DNA from: Variovorax sp. Sphag1AA | GTDB lineage: Bacteria > Pseudomonadota > Gammaproteobacteria > Burkholderiales > Burkholderiaceae_C | Assembly: GCF_014192575.1 (NCBI RefSeq) | Contig: NZ_JACHYC010000001.1 | Span: 620,001-684,000 of the forward strand | Direction of reading: 5' to 3' | DNA: 64,000 nucleotides | Shown here: positions 49,001 through 57,548 of the stretch, one piece after another | Position numbering within the stretch: position 1 is the stretch's first letter | How the letters are laid out: every line of letters begins with the position of its first letter | Made by a program: the position numbers and the translations under genes | The notes under the pieces: model-generated | Database searches by the model: none | What the model was told of the DNA's origin: nothing | The model's input: the letters and a program-made list of their open reading frames with translations, nothing else

Positions 49001-49914
49001 TTGGAAAGCAGCGCGACGAACGACCGGCAAAGGCAGTTGAGGCGCCGGCTGCTGCGGCGCCGGCAGGTCAGCGCTACACCACATGGACCTTCGGCGAGTT
49101 GCCGGAGCTGATGGAAGTACGTCGCGGCTCGCAATCGCTGATCGGCTTCCCGGCGCTGGTCGACGGTGGCGATGCCGTCACCATCGAAGTCTTCGATGAG
49201 CCCGCGGTCGCCGCTGCCAAGCATCGGATCGGCCTGCGGCGGCTCTTCGCCTTGCAAATCAAGGACGCCCTCAAGTACCTCGAGAAGAACATCCCCGATC
49301 TGCAGAAGATGGCGGTGGCCTTCATGCCGCTCGGCACGCTGGAGGAATTGCGCGCGCAGATCATCGATGTCGCGCTCGACCGCGCTTTCCTGCAAGACCC
49401 GTTGCCGACCGACGAGGCCGGGTTCAAGCGCCGTGTGGAAGAAGGGCGCGGCCGGCTGACGCTGATCGCGAACGAAGTGGCGCGCCTTGCCGGTGTGATC
49501 CTCGCCGAGTACGCCGTGGCGGCACGCAAGATCAAGGACACCAAGATCCAGCCGACGGCTACAGGCGATGCGCTGCAGCAGTTGCAGCGGCTGGTCGGCA
49601 AGCGCTTTCTGGTCGACACGCCTTGGCCGCGTCTTCAGCATTTCGCGCGCTACCTCAAGGCGATCACGCTTCGTCTCGACAAGCTCCGCGCCGACCCCGA
49701 CCGCGATGCGCAGCGGCTGGCCGAGCTTCGCCCGCAGGAGCAGCGCTACTGGCGCTTGCTCGCGGAGCGCAAGGGCGCGGCCGACGAGCGGATGGGTGAA
49801 TTCCGCTGGCTCCTGGAAGAGCTGCGTGTGAGTTTCTTCGCGCAGGAACTGCGCACACCGCAGCCCGTGAGCGTCAAACGTCTCGACAAGCTCTGGGTGC
49901 AACTCGAAAGCTGA
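46036..49914 (+). CDS. hrpA: HrpA-type DEAH-box ATP-dependent RNA helicase
   Basis: A helicase of about 1290 residues, the HrpA length. Motifs: Walker A GETGSGKTTQLPK, TQPRRIAASSVAKRIAEEL, DEAH box IIDEAHERSLNIDFLL, TSATIDADRF and QRAGRCGRV. The OB-fold/HA2 region and a long DUF3418 C-terminal part follow. HrpA-type enzymes act on mRNA and stalled ribosomes. No ATG gives a full N-terminus: TTG codons at 46036 and 46063 are the candidates, and the ATG at 46132 would cut into the helicase domain. The gap to argA is only 40 bases. Confidence 0.93.
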   Translation: MRIFPELPALSSPPLRIEFPESLPVSARRDEIMAAIEAHQVVIVCGETGSGKTTQLPKIALALGRGKLNAPPGKGRLIGHTQPRRIAASSVAKRIAEELKTPLGEVVGFKVRFQDRLSRDASVKLMTDGILLAETQTDPLLKAYDTLIIDEAHERSLNIDFLLGYLKEILPRRPDLKVIVTSATIDADRFAQHFASAKGPVPTIMVSGRTFPVEQRYRPFEESRDYDLNDAIADGVDELWRDPHNAGDILVFLPGEREIREAADHLRKHLSHQPVMRSADVLPLFARLSQAEQDRIFDGHTGRRIVLATNVAETSLTVPGIRYVIDAGTARVKRYSFRSKVEQLLVEPISQAAANQRAGRCGRVANGICIRLYDEKDFEGRPRFTDPEILRSSLAGVILRMKSLHLGDVERFPFLEAPQRRAIADGYQLLNELGAVDDANELTPTGLELSKLPLDPRVGRMILEARSRGALEEVLVIASALSVQDVRDRPLEAQQQADQAHSKFDDDRSEFSGYLRLWKWIHEGRGGHGDTHKLSNRQYEQLLRQNFINVRRVREWRDIHSQLLTVVTEHKWRINTQPATYDALHMSMLSGLLGNIGWKLEDDEAYLGARGIKFYRHPGAHLKKKPGRWIVCAELVETTRLFGRGIANIEPQWLEQVGGHLLKKQLLDPHWEKKGAQVAALERATLYGLVVYSGRRVDFSRVDPAAAREIFVREALVGGQWESKLPFLAANRKLVREVEALEHKSRRQDVLVDDELIYAFYDAQVPADIASGQGFESWYRNQSKEAPRLLYLTRDELMRHQAAGITTQAFPPTLRLGGVDCAATYLHEPGDAKDGLTVTVPLFVLNQVSEERCEWLVTGMLKDKIQALLKSLPQKPRARLVPLPETASRLSEVFGAPEMFGHGSLTDALLKRVREETSLDVKRTDFKLDMLPPHLFMNLRVVDEHGRQLGMGRNLGALKAELGAQARGAFQALAGLNVKKAPEEQAAAIGKQRDERPAKAVEAPAAAAPAGQRYTTWTFGELPELMEVRRGSQSLIGFPALVDGGDAVTIEVFDEPAVAAAKHRIGLRRLFALQIKDALKYLEKNIPDLQKMAVAFMPLGTLEELRAQIIDVALDRAFLQDPLPTDEAGFKRRVEEGRGRLTLIANEVARLAGVILAEYAVAARKIKDTKIQPTATGDALQQLQRLVGKRFLVDTPWPRLQHFARYLKAITLRLDKLRADPDRDAQRLAELRPQEQRYWRLLAERKGAADERMGEFRWLLEELRVSFFAQELRTPQPVSVKRLDKLWVQLES

Positions 49915-49933
49915 GCGGCTATGGTGCGCGCAT

Positions 49934-49955
49934 GAAAAAGCCCGCCGAGGCGGGC
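49934..49955 (-). terminator. Hairpin terminator of the DUF3309 gene
   Basis: GCCCGCC and GGCGGGC pair closely, and on the minus strand a run of five T residues follows. It lies between the converging helicase gene and the DUF3309 gene and reads as a terminator mainly for the latter. Confidence 0.7.
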
Positions 49956-49986
49956 AGTTCGCATCTTCATGCGCTGGAGCAGGACG

Positions 49987-50145
49987 CTATATCCGCCCCA
50001 TGAGGAGCAGCACGACCACGACCACGAGCACCAGGCCCAGGCCGCCGCTCGGACCGTATCCCCAGCTGTTGCTGTAGCCCCAGGTCGGCAATGCGCCGAT
50101 CAGTAGCAGGATCAGGACGATCAGCAGAATCAACGAAAGTGACAT
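49987..50145 (-). CDS. DUF3309-family small membrane protein
   Basis: A 52-residue hydrophobic peptide with two membrane segments (LILLIVLILLLIGALP and GLGLVLVVVVVLLLMGRI) joined by TWGYSNSWGYGPSG, the DUF3309 signature linker. The ATG at 50145 follows a strong ribosome-binding site (AAGGAGAAG). Family members are common in proteobacteria and of unknown function. Confidence 0.85.
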   Translation of the reverse strand: MSLSLILLIVLILLLIGALPTWGYSNSWGYGPSGGLGLVLVVVVVLLLMGRI

Positions 50146-50255
50146 GGACTTCTCCTTGGGCGGAATCAACCGAGGAGTCCATGGTCGAGGCAGGGCGTCG
50201 AATCCATCGCCGGAAGGCACCCCCTCCGGCGGTCAGGACTCTCCTACCGTCTTTG

Positions 50256-51428
50256 TCAGAGCCGGGCCAGCCGTTCGAGGGCGTTGTGGAGGGTTTCGTC
50301 CTTCTTGGCGAAGCAGAAGCGCACCACGCGCTGGTCGAAGCCGTCGCCGTAGAAGGCCGACAACGGAATCGCAGCCACGCCGATTTCACTTGTGAGCCAT
50401 TGACAGAAATCGGATTCGTTGAGGTCGCTGACCTCGCTGATGTCGACGCATTGGAAATAGGTGCCGGCGCTGGGCAGCAGCTTGAGCCGCGTCTTCGAAA
50501 GTCCTTCGGCGAAGAGGTCGCGCTTGCGCTGGTAGAACGCCGGGAGTTCGAGATACGGCGCCGGGTCGGCCATGAAGTTCGCCAGCGCATGCTGCATCGG
50601 CGTGTTCACCGTGAACACGTTGAACTGATGGACCTTGCGGAATTCCGCGGTCAGCGGCGCCGGCGCGGCAACGTAGCCCACCTTCCAACCGGTGACGTGG
50701 TAGGTCTTGCCGAAGCTGCTCACGATGAAGGTGCGCGCCGCCAGGTCCGGAAAGCGTGCTGCGCTTTCGTGCTTCGCACCGGCGTAGACCATGTGCTCGT
50801 AGACCTCGTCGCTGATCACCAGCACGTCGGTCGGCGCGAGGAGTTCCTCGAGGCGGCGCATCTCGCCTTCGGTCCAGACGGTGGCGCTCGGGTTGTGCGG
50901 CGTGTTGATGATGATCGCGCGTGTGCGGGCAGTGAGCGCTGCGGCGATCTTGTCGAAGTCGGGCCGGAACGTGCCCGGCGTGAGCGGCACTCGCACCACC
51001 TTGCCACCGGCAAGATCGATGTTGGGGACGTAGCTGTCGTAGCACGGCTCCAGCACGATCACCTCATCGCCCGGACGGACTACCGCAAGGATCGCGGTGA
51101 TGATGGCTTGCGTCGCGCCTGCCGTGATGGTGATCTCGCTCTGCGGGTCGTAGCTGTGGCCGTACAGCGCGGAGATCTTCGATGCGATCGCCTGCCGCAG
51201 CGGAAGGATCCCTGGCATCGGCGGGTACTGGTTGTGGCCGGCCGCCATGGCGTCGGTCACCGCCTGCAGCAGCTTCGGATCGCAGCCGAAATCGGGGAAT
51301 CCTTGCCCGAGATTCACCGCGTTCTTCTCGACGGCCAACGCCGACATGACGGTGAAGATGGTGGTGCCCACGGCGGGCAGCTTGGTCTGGACTTCAGGGG
51401 TGCGTGCAGTCACGGTGGGGGTACTCAC
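50256..51428 (-). CDS. PLP-dependent aminotransferase (methionine aminotransferase type, YbdL-like)
   Basis: A 390-residue class I aminotransferase. NLGQGFPDFGCDPKLLQAV, INTPHNPSATVW, VISDEVYEHMVYAG and the PLP-lysine motif SSFGKTYHVTGWKVGYV match the YbdL/kynurenine aminotransferase group, which often prefers methionine. The GTG at 51428 overlaps the cysB stop (GTGA), so expression is coupled to the regulator of sulfur metabolism, which fits a methionine-related substrate. Substrate is inferred. Confidence 0.85.
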   Translation of the reverse strand: MSTPTVTARTPEVQTKLPAVGTTIFTVMSALAVEKNAVNLGQGFPDFGCDPKLLQAVTDAMAAGHNQYPPMPGILPLRQAIASKISALYGHSYDPQSEITITAGATQAIITAILAVVRPGDEVIVLEPCYDSYVPNIDLAGGKVVRVPLTPGTFRPDFDKIAAALTARTRAIIINTPHNPSATVWTEGEMRRLEELLAPTDVLVISDEVYEHMVYAGAKHESAARFPDLAARTFIVSSFGKTYHVTGWKVGYVAAPAPLTAEFRKVHQFNVFTVNTPMQHALANFMADPAPYLELPAFYQRKRDLFAEGLSKTRLKLLPSAGTYFQCVDISEVSDLNESDFCQWLTSEIGVAAIPLSAFYGDGFDQRVVRFCFAKKDETLHNALERLARL

Positions 51429-52366
51429 AGGTCGTAGTCTTGGTGCTGTCCGCTCAACGCCTTGGCGATCAGGTTGCGATCGAGCCGGTCCGAAAGGAGT
51501 TCGGCGAACTTGAAGACGAAGTTGCGAAGGTAGGCGCTGCGCTTGAACGCGACGCGCGCGATGTTGACGCCGAAGATGTGACCCATCGGGCGCACCACGA
51601 GGTCGCTGTTCGATTCGTCGCGCACCGCCATCTCCGCGACGATGCCCACACCGAGCCCGAGCCGCACGTAGGTCTTGATGACGTCGGAATCGATCGCCTC
51701 GAGCGCGATGCGCGGCGTCAGCTTCTTGTGCGCAAAGGCGTGGTCGATGCGCGTGCGGCCGGTAAACGACGGGTGGTAAGTGATGATCGGCTCGGAGGCG
51801 AGGTCCTCGAGCGTGATGCGTTCCTTGGTTGCCAGCGGGTGCTCCTTGGGCAGCACCAGCACGTGCTGCCACTCGTAGCAGGGCATGGTCACGAGGTCGG
51901 CGTAGTCCGAGAGCGATTCGGTGGCGATTCCGATCTCGGCGATTTCGTCGATCACCATCCGTGCCACCTGGTCCGGCGAGCCCTGGTGCAGGCTCACGTT
52001 GACCTTGGGGTACGCCTCGCGCAGCTTGGCGACCGGCACCGGCAGCACGTAGCGCGCCTGGGTGTGTGTCGTGGCGATCGAGAGGGTGCCGCTGTCCTGG
52101 GCGCTGAACTGTTCGCCGATTCGCTTGAGATTGCCGACCTCGCGCATGATCAGCTCGATGCTCGCCAGCACGTGTTGACCGGGTTCGGTCACGCGTTTGA
52201 GCCGCTTGCCGTGCCGCGCAAAGATTTCTACACCCAGTTCTTCTTCGAGTTCGATGATGGCCTTGGACACGCCCGGCTGCGAGGTGTGCAGCGCCTTGGC
52301 GGCTTCCGTCAGGTTGAGGTTGCGCCTCACAGCCTCTTGCACGAACTTGAACTGGTGAAGATTCAT
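51425..52366 (-). CDS. cysB: CysB-family LysR-type transcriptional regulator
   Basis: A 313-residue LysR-type regulator. The HTH is LNLTEAAKALHTSQPGVSKA, and the first residues MNLHQFKFVQEAVRRNLNLT are those of CysB/Cbl. The effector domain has TTHTQARYVLP, the CysB region that senses sulfate or N-acetylserine. It should activate cysteine synthesis genes under sulfur limitation. A CbiX-type chelatase for sirohaem lies directly upstream in the same orientation. Confidence 0.9.
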   Translation of the reverse strand: MNLHQFKFVQEAVRRNLNLTEAAKALHTSQPGVSKAIIELEEELGVEIFARHGKRLKRVTEPGQHVLASIELIMREVGNLKRIGEQFSAQDSGTLSIATTHTQARYVLPVPVAKLREAYPKVNVSLHQGSPDQVARMVIDEIAEIGIATESLSDYADLVTMPCYEWQHVLVLPKEHPLATKERITLEDLASEPIITYHPSFTGRTRIDHAFAHKKLTPRIALEAIDSDVIKTYVRLGLGVGIVAEMAVRDESNSDLVVRPMGHIFGVNIARVAFKRSAYLRNFVFKFAELLSDRLDRNLIAKALSGQHQDYDL

Positions 52367-52429
52367 AACAAATTCCGTCTTATTCGGGAATTCATTATGC
52401 CTTCGGAATCTATGAAAATCACCGGGGCT

Positions 52430-52798
52430 TCAGGATTCGAGCGCCTTTCGCGCTAGCAGCTCGATGACCTCGGGCTCCTCGCCAACCGCGCCAGCGAGGG
52501 TGAACTCCACTGAGGGGTGCCGTGCTCGCAAGTCATCGAGAAGGCGAGGAAGGTCTTCGCGCACATGCCTTCCCATTCCGAGGAAAAGCGGCAGCACCCG
52601 GATGGTGCGGGCGCCTTGAAGGATCAAGGCTTCCGCCGCACCGCGCAGGTCTGGCTGGACCAGTTCGAGGTACGCGCACGAGACCTTGGCCTGCGGATCC
52701 AGTTCGGCGACCCGTCGCGCGACGGCCTCCACCGGCCCGCGCCACCTCTCATCGCGCGAGCCGTGCGCAAAGAGGACGATGCCGCGAATCGCACCCAT
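52430..52798 (-). CDS. CbiX-type sirohydrochlorin chelatase
   Basis: A 122-residue short CbiX protein with the metal-site sequence IVLFAHGSRDERWRGPVEAV at the N-terminus and LPLFLGMGRHVREDLPRLL. It inserts cobalt or iron (ferrochelation to sirohaem) into sirohydrochlorin; the neighbourhood of cysB favours sirohaem for sulfite or nitrite reductase. It is 10 bases after the lptG stop, reading the same way from its own start at 52798. Confidence 0.88.
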   Translation of the reverse strand: MGAIRGIVLFAHGSRDERWRGPVEAVARRVAELDPQAKVSCAYLELVQPDLRGAAEALILQGARTIRVLPLFLGMGRHVREDLPRLLDDLRARHPSVEFTLAGAVGEEPEVIELLARKALES

Positions 52799-52808
52799 GG
52801 CAACGACC

Positions 52809-53915
52809 CTACCGCCTCAGCACCAGCCAGGTGAAAGCACCCAGCGACATCACTGAATAGATCAACCCTGGCGCGGCGGCGGTGACCCACGGCAACCAGT
52901 TGCCGAGATTGCCGAGATAGCCGAACACGTTGTTCAACAGGAAGAAGCTGATGCCGATCATCACGCCCACGAAAACGTAGGTCGTGATGCCCGACTGTCG
53001 GAAGTGCAGGTACGCAAACGGCAGCGCCAGCACGACCATCACGAGGCATGACAGTGGATAGAACACCTTGCGCCAAAACTCGATCTCGTAGCGCTGCGCC
53101 GTTTGCCCGTTGGCCTCGAGATGCTGGATGTAGTCGAACAGGTCGAGCGTGCGCATGCGATCGGGCCGCAGAAGCGCGACCGACACCATTTCGGACGTCA
53201 GGGAGGTCGGCCATTCGACCATCGGGATCTTGGTCGTGACGATGCGCGCGTTGCCTGGACCGCGCGTTTCGTATTCCTCCTTGCTGGCGTCGATGAGCGT
53301 CCAGTGCCCGTCGTTGGTGCGCGCCGAAGCGGCGGTCGTCTGCGAAACGATGAAGCCCTTGTTGTCGAATTCGATGATGCGCGGCTCCTTCAGCCCGCCA
53401 TCTCGGCTCATGGTGGCCACGTTGACGGCATAGGAGGTGTCGCCCTGGCGCTCCTTGAGCCACGCACCCGTGTTGCCGACCAGCGAATAGACGTTCTGAT
53501 AGCGCACCTTGAGCAATTGCGCAGTGCGGTCACTCACAGGAGCGATGTAGTCGCCGATCGCGAAGGTCAGCACGACGAAGCCGAGCCCGAGAATGAGCAA
53601 CGCGCGAAGCGCGCGCCATGGCCCGAGGCCACTCGTTCGGAGGATCGTGAACTCGGAACTCTGCGCGAGGCGCGCCATCACGAAAATGGTTCCGATCAGC
53701 ACGGCGATGGGCAGCAACTCGTAGAGATGATTCGGGATCAGCAGGGTCACATACAACAGGGCCTGTGCAGCGCCGTAGCCGAGCGACTCGGGGCGACCGA
53801 TCGATTGCAGCTCGTCGACGAAGTCAAAGAAGAAGAACAGGCTCAGGAAGCCGAGCGCGACGAAGGCGACCGCCTTCGCCACCTCCACGTAGATGAGGCG
53901 ACGAATCGTTTTCAC
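52809..53915 (-). CDS. lptG: LPS export ABC transporter permease LptG
   Basis: A 368-residue permease with six membrane spans, three at each end (about residues 12-115 and 285-365), around a periplasmic beta-jellyroll domain. VDELQSIGRPESLGYGAAQA and ELLPIAVLIGTIFVMARLAQ, then SEFTILRTSGLGPWR, are the LptG cytoplasmic-loop motifs. With LptF and LptB it extracts LPS toward LptC. The GTG at 53915 overlaps the lptF stop (GTGA). Confidence 0.95.
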   Translation of the reverse strand: MKTIRRLIYVEVAKAVAFVALGFLSLFFFFDFVDELQSIGRPESLGYGAAQALLYVTLLIPNHLYELLPIAVLIGTIFVMARLAQSSEFTILRTSGLGPWRALRALLILGLGFVVLTFAIGDYIAPVSDRTAQLLKVRYQNVYSLVGNTGAWLKERQGDTSYAVNVATMSRDGGLKEPRIIEFDNKGFIVSQTTAASARTNDGHWTLIDASKEEYETRGPGNARIVTTKIPMVEWPTSLTSEMVSVALLRPDRMRTLDLFDYIQHLEANGQTAQRYEIEFWRKVFYPLSCLVMVVLALPFAYLHFRQSGITTYVFVGVMIGISFFLLNNVFGYLGNLGNWLPWVTAAAPGLIYSVMSLGAFTWLVLRR

Positions 53916-55021
53916 GCGTTGTTTGTCTTTCGGGCGCGATGGACGCGAAGCGCTGGCAGAAGCGCCCAGTTGTAGTGCCGCTTCATGAGCCAGGCGAGGC
54001 CGATCAGGAAAGCGCCGCCGTGCAGGACGAGCATGAACCCGCCCATGCTGTACTTGCCCGAACTCACCCAGTTCTGACCGAGGTTGAGCAGGTTGTAGTA
54101 GAGGACGAAGGCGAAAAGCGCGAAGAGGTAGTTGCCACTGCGGCCCACGCGAGGATTCACGCTCGACAGCGCCAGCGCCAGGAGCACGAAATTGGCACCG
54201 GCGAGCAGCATGCCGATGCGCCACGCAAGTTCGCCCAGATTGATGCGCGTCGGGTCGCGCAGCAGTGCCAGCGTGGTTCGCGTGCGCACTGGCGCGGCAT
54301 CGCTCGAATCACTGCCGCTGCTGCCGACCTTGGCGCCATAGGTCTGGAATTCGCTGATCTTCGTGCCTTCGGCGGTCAGCGAGCGTTCAAGCCGCTGGCC
54401 GTTGCTCAGAAGCAAGAAGCGCTTGCCATCGACGTCCTCCATGTGGCCGCTTCGCGCAGAGGTGATGATCTGCAGGTTGCGCTCGATGGACTGGATGAAG
54501 ACGTTGCTGGCGGTGGCGCTGTCGGGCGCGTCCTTGTCGATGAAGAACACGCGGAGCCGGCCGGCGGACTCGCGGAATTCGCCCGGCGAGACCCGCTCGA
54601 TGTCGCTGCGGCGCTCGTAGCGCTCACGCATTCCCTGGGTCTGCGAGTTGGCCCAGGGCCAGCCGACCAGCGCGAAGACCGCGATCAGCACCAGGATCGG
54701 CCATGCGAAACCGAAGAGGGGCCTCAGGAATTCGGCCAGCCCGCGGCCACTTGAGAACCAGATCACCATCTCGCTGTCGCGGTACATGCGCGACAGCGTG
54801 CCGACGATCGATATGAACAGGCACATGCTCAGGATCGTCGGCATGTAGCCGAGCACCGTGTAGGTCATCACGAGGAAGACCTCGCGAGGATTCACGCTGC
54901 CCTTGGCCGCGAGCCCGAGCGTGCGAATCAGCATCATGGTCATCACGATCGTGACCAGCACCACCAGCGTGGCTCCGAAGCTGCGGGACAGCTCCTTGCG
55001 TAATGAGGAATGGAATAACAT
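53912..55021 (-). CDS. lptF: LPS export ABC transporter permease LptF
   Basis: A 369-residue LptF with the N-terminus MLFHSSLRKELSRSFGATLV, TYTVLGYMPTILSMCLFISI and the coupling motif YRDSEMVIWFSSGRGLAEF. It has the same three-plus-three span layout as LptG with a central periplasmic domain. The ATG at 55021 is 21 bases from the divergent pepA start; the lptF/pepA divergent pair is common in proteobacteria. Confidence 0.96.
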   Translation of the reverse strand: MLFHSSLRKELSRSFGATLVVLVTIVMTMMLIRTLGLAAKGSVNPREVFLVMTYTVLGYMPTILSMCLFISIVGTLSRMYRDSEMVIWFSSGRGLAEFLRPLFGFAWPILVLIAVFALVGWPWANSQTQGMRERYERRSDIERVSPGEFRESAGRLRVFFIDKDAPDSATASNVFIQSIERNLQIITSARSGHMEDVDGKRFLLLSNGQRLERSLTAEGTKISEFQTYGAKVGSSGSDSSDAAPVRTRTTLALLRDPTRINLGELAWRIGMLLAGANFVLLALALSSVNPRVGRSGNYLFALFAFVLYYNLLNLGQNWVSSGKYSMGGFMLVLHGGAFLIGLAWLMKRHYNWALLPALRVHRARKTNNA

Positions 55022-55042
55022 CGTCGAGGGAAAAAAAGGATT

Positions 55043-56554
55043 ATGGACTTTCAACTCAAGACCCTCTCCGCCGCCCAGGCGGCCGCCGAAAAAGCCGATG
55101 TGCTCATCGTGCTCGTGGCCGCTGGTTCCACCACCGCGAAGGACGCGCTTTCCGCGCTGATCGCCGAAGCCCGCAAGGCTGGCGACCTGCCTGACAAATC
55201 CGGCAAATTGCTCGCGCTGTACAGGCCCGCCGGAATTGGCGCGCCGCGCGTGGTGCTGGTGTCGTCGGGGGACGGCAAGCCCGCCGCGGTCCGCTCGGCA
55301 GTGGCTGCCGCGATCGGCGCGGCGAAGGGCTCGAATCCCAAGCGGGTCGTGATCGCGGCCACACAGCCGTTGGACGGCGCAGCGCTCGCAAGCGCCGTGA
55401 TTGCGGTGGCCGATGCCAGCTACGTCTACGGCACCACCAAGTCGAAGGCCGAATTGCGGACCATCAAGCAGGTGACATTCGGTCTCTCGGATACGGCCGG
55501 ACTGCGCGAAGCCTTCGACGAAGCGACTGCGACCGTTGCCGGCATCGAGCTGGCCAAGGAATGGGCGAACCGGCCGGCCAACTACTGCACGCCGACCATG
55601 CTGGCCGGCGCCGCCGAAGAACTCGCAAAGCTCCCGAACGTGAAGTGCGAAGTGCTCGGGCCGAAGGAAGTCGCGAAGCTCGGCATGGGCGCGTTCTCGG
55701 CCGTGGCGCAAGGTTCGGCAGAGCCGCTGCGCTTCGTCGTTCTGCGCTACCACGGCGCGCCGAAAGGCCAGGCACCTGTCGTGCTCGTTGGCAAGGGCAT
55801 CACTTTCGACACCGGCGGCGTTTCGCTCAAGCCTGCCGCCGAAATGGACGAGATGAAGTTCGACATGTGCGGTGCCGCCAGCGTGCTCGGTGTGTTCCGC
55901 GCGCTCGGTGACATCCAGCCTCCGATCAACGTGATCGGCCTCGTGCCGACCTGTGAAAACATGAACGACGGCCGCGCGGTCAAGCCGGGCGACGTGGTGA
56001 CGAGCATGAGCGGCCAGACCATCGAGGTGCTCAACACCGATGCGGAAGGGCGGCTGATCCTTTGCGACGCACTGAGCTACGCCAAGCGCTTCGAACCGTC
56101 AGCCGTCATCGATATCGCAACGCTCACGGGTGCCTGTGTGGTCGCACTCGGCGGCGTGCGAAGCGGCCTCTTTTCGAGCAACGACGAATTGGCGGCGGCC
56201 TTGACCGCGGCCGGCGAGCAATCGCAGGACCGTTGCTGGCGCATGCCCCTCGACGACGACTACGCCGAGGGCCTCAAGAGCAACTTCGCCGACGTCGCCA
56301 ACATCGCCGGCCGCGCGGGCGGCGCGATCACGGCGGCCAAGTTCCTGCAGCGCTTTACCAGTGACTTCGCGTGGGCGCACCTCGACATCGCAGGAACGGC
56401 GTGGAAGAGTGGGGCGGCCAAGGGCGCGAGCGGGCGGCCAGTGGGCCTGCTGCTCAACTACCTGCTGACCGAAAGCCGGAACGGCGCCAGGTCGGCTTCG
56501 GACAAGGCCTCCAAGGCCGCGCGAAAGACCACCGGGAAGGCGCGCGCCAAGTGA
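55043..56554 (+). CDS. pepA: Cytosol aminopeptidase (leucyl aminopeptidase)
   Basis: A 503-residue M17 aminopeptidase. The metal and catalytic residues lie in LVGKGITFDTGGVSLKPAAE (about residues 249-268) and the signature NTDAEGRLIL (about 331-340). It works as a hexamer and in some bacteria also binds DNA. The last about 25 residues are rich in Lys, Arg, Ala and Ser, an added basic tail. holC overlaps its stop by four bases. Confidence 0.96.
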   Translation: MDFQLKTLSAAQAAAEKADVLIVLVAAGSTTAKDALSALIAEARKAGDLPDKSGKLLALYRPAGIGAPRVVLVSSGDGKPAAVRSAVAAAIGAAKGSNPKRVVIAATQPLDGAALASAVIAVADASYVYGTTKSKAELRTIKQVTFGLSDTAGLREAFDEATATVAGIELAKEWANRPANYCTPTMLAGAAEELAKLPNVKCEVLGPKEVAKLGMGAFSAVAQGSAEPLRFVVLRYHGAPKGQAPVVLVGKGITFDTGGVSLKPAAEMDEMKFDMCGAASVLGVFRALGDIQPPINVIGLVPTCENMNDGRAVKPGDVVTSMSGQTIEVLNTDAEGRLILCDALSYAKRFEPSAVIDIATLTGACVVALGGVRSGLFSSNDELAAALTAAGEQSQDRCWRMPLDDDYAEGLKSNFADVANIAGRAGGAITAAKFLQRFTSDFAWAHLDIAGTAWKSGAAKGASGRPVGLLLNYLLTESRNGARSASDKASKAARKTTGKARAK

Positions 56555-56988
56555 CTGAGATCGACGGCCACTACAACATGCCGGACAAGGTGAGCTACGC
56601 CTGCCGGCTGCTTCGCAAGGCCGTCGGCGCGCACGGCGCGCGTCTCGTGGTCATGGCCGATCCGGCGACGCTGGACGCGATCGACCAGTCGATCTGGACG
56701 TTGCAACCGACCGAGTTCATCGCGCATTGCCGGAGCGGCGACGAAGCCCATGTCGTTTCGCGTTCGCCCGTCGTGCTTGCGGAGAGCGGCACGACCTCGC
56801 TGCCGGACCGTCCGATCCTCGTCAACCTCGGCGCCGAGTTGCCGGCCAGGTTCGAGCGCTTCGAACGTCTGATCGACATCGTCGGCAGCGACGACGCCGA
56901 CAAGCAGGCCGGCCGGGCACGGTGGCGTCACTACAAGGATCGCGGGTATGCGATTCGCACGTTCCCCTACGGCGGAGGCGCGAGCTGA
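56551..56988 (+). CDS. holC: DNA polymerase III chi subunit
   Basis: A 145-residue HolC. MTEIDGHYNMPDKVSYACRL is the family N-terminus, FIAHCRSGDE and PILVNLGAELPARFERFERL the core, and WRHYKDRGYAIRTFPYGG the end. Chi links the clamp loader to SSB. The GTG start overlaps the pepA stop (GTGA); pepA-holC is a classic pair. Confidence 0.95.
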   Translation: MTEIDGHYNMPDKVSYACRLLRKAVGAHGARLVVMADPATLDAIDQSIWTLQPTEFIAHCRSGDEAHVVSRSPVVLAESGTTSLPDRPILVNLGAELPARFERFERLIDIVGSDDADKQAGRARWRHYKDRGYAIRTFPYGGGAS

Positions 56989-57422
56989 TGTCGACGCAAC
57001 GCACACCGCCGCGTTTCGTTCCGACGTTGACGACGGTCTTCGATCCGTCTCAGGACACGCCGCCCGTTTCGCTTCCCCTATCCGCGCCATCCGATATCCC
57101 CGAGACCGCACCGTTGCCAGCGGCCACCCAGCCCTCCGAGGCGGTCGCGCTGAGCCCCGAGGCACGGCTCTCTGAGGCCGAAGCCTTCAGGCTCGAGGAG
57201 CAATTGCTGCATCGCGTCTTGCAGCGCGTCGACCTCTCGCTCGAAGAGCGGGTGAGCGATGCGGTGTCAGCCGCCGTTCAGCATCACCTCGACACGATGA
57301 TCCCCGCGCTTCGCAAGGAAATCGAGGCGGTTTTACGTGACTTGGTGAGCGAATCCCTGGCTCACGAACTAACGGAAAACCCGGGGTCTACGCCAACGTT
57401 TAGCCCGCAATCCTTGGGCTAA
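56988..57422 (+). CDS. Conserved hypothetical protein downstream of holC
   Basis: A 144-residue protein of unknown function. The first 75 residues are Pro/Ser/Thr-rich and probably disordered (SLPLSAPSDIPETAPLPAAT), and the C-terminal half is helical and acidic (LEEQLLHRVLQRVDLSLEER, ALRKEIEAVLRDLVSESLAH). It overlaps the holC stop by one base. A partner role with the polymerase chi subunit is only suggested by position. Confidence 0.7.
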   Translation: MSTQRTPPRFVPTLTTVFDPSQDTPPVSLPLSAPSDIPETAPLPAATQPSEAVALSPEARLSEAEAFRLEEQLLHRVLQRVDLSLEERVSDAVSAAVQHHLDTMIPALRKEIEAVLRDLVSESLAHELTENPGSTPTFSPQSLG

Positions 57423-57548
57423 ACTGCGCGCCAGGTCGTTTAAGCGCGTGGGCGCCAAGCGTCCGCGGCGCGATATTTGCTGAGTCGAAAGCGCCCGGAT
57501 CGCAAGACCGGTTTTCAACTTCACTCATTAATGTTCTGGAGGTTCCCC

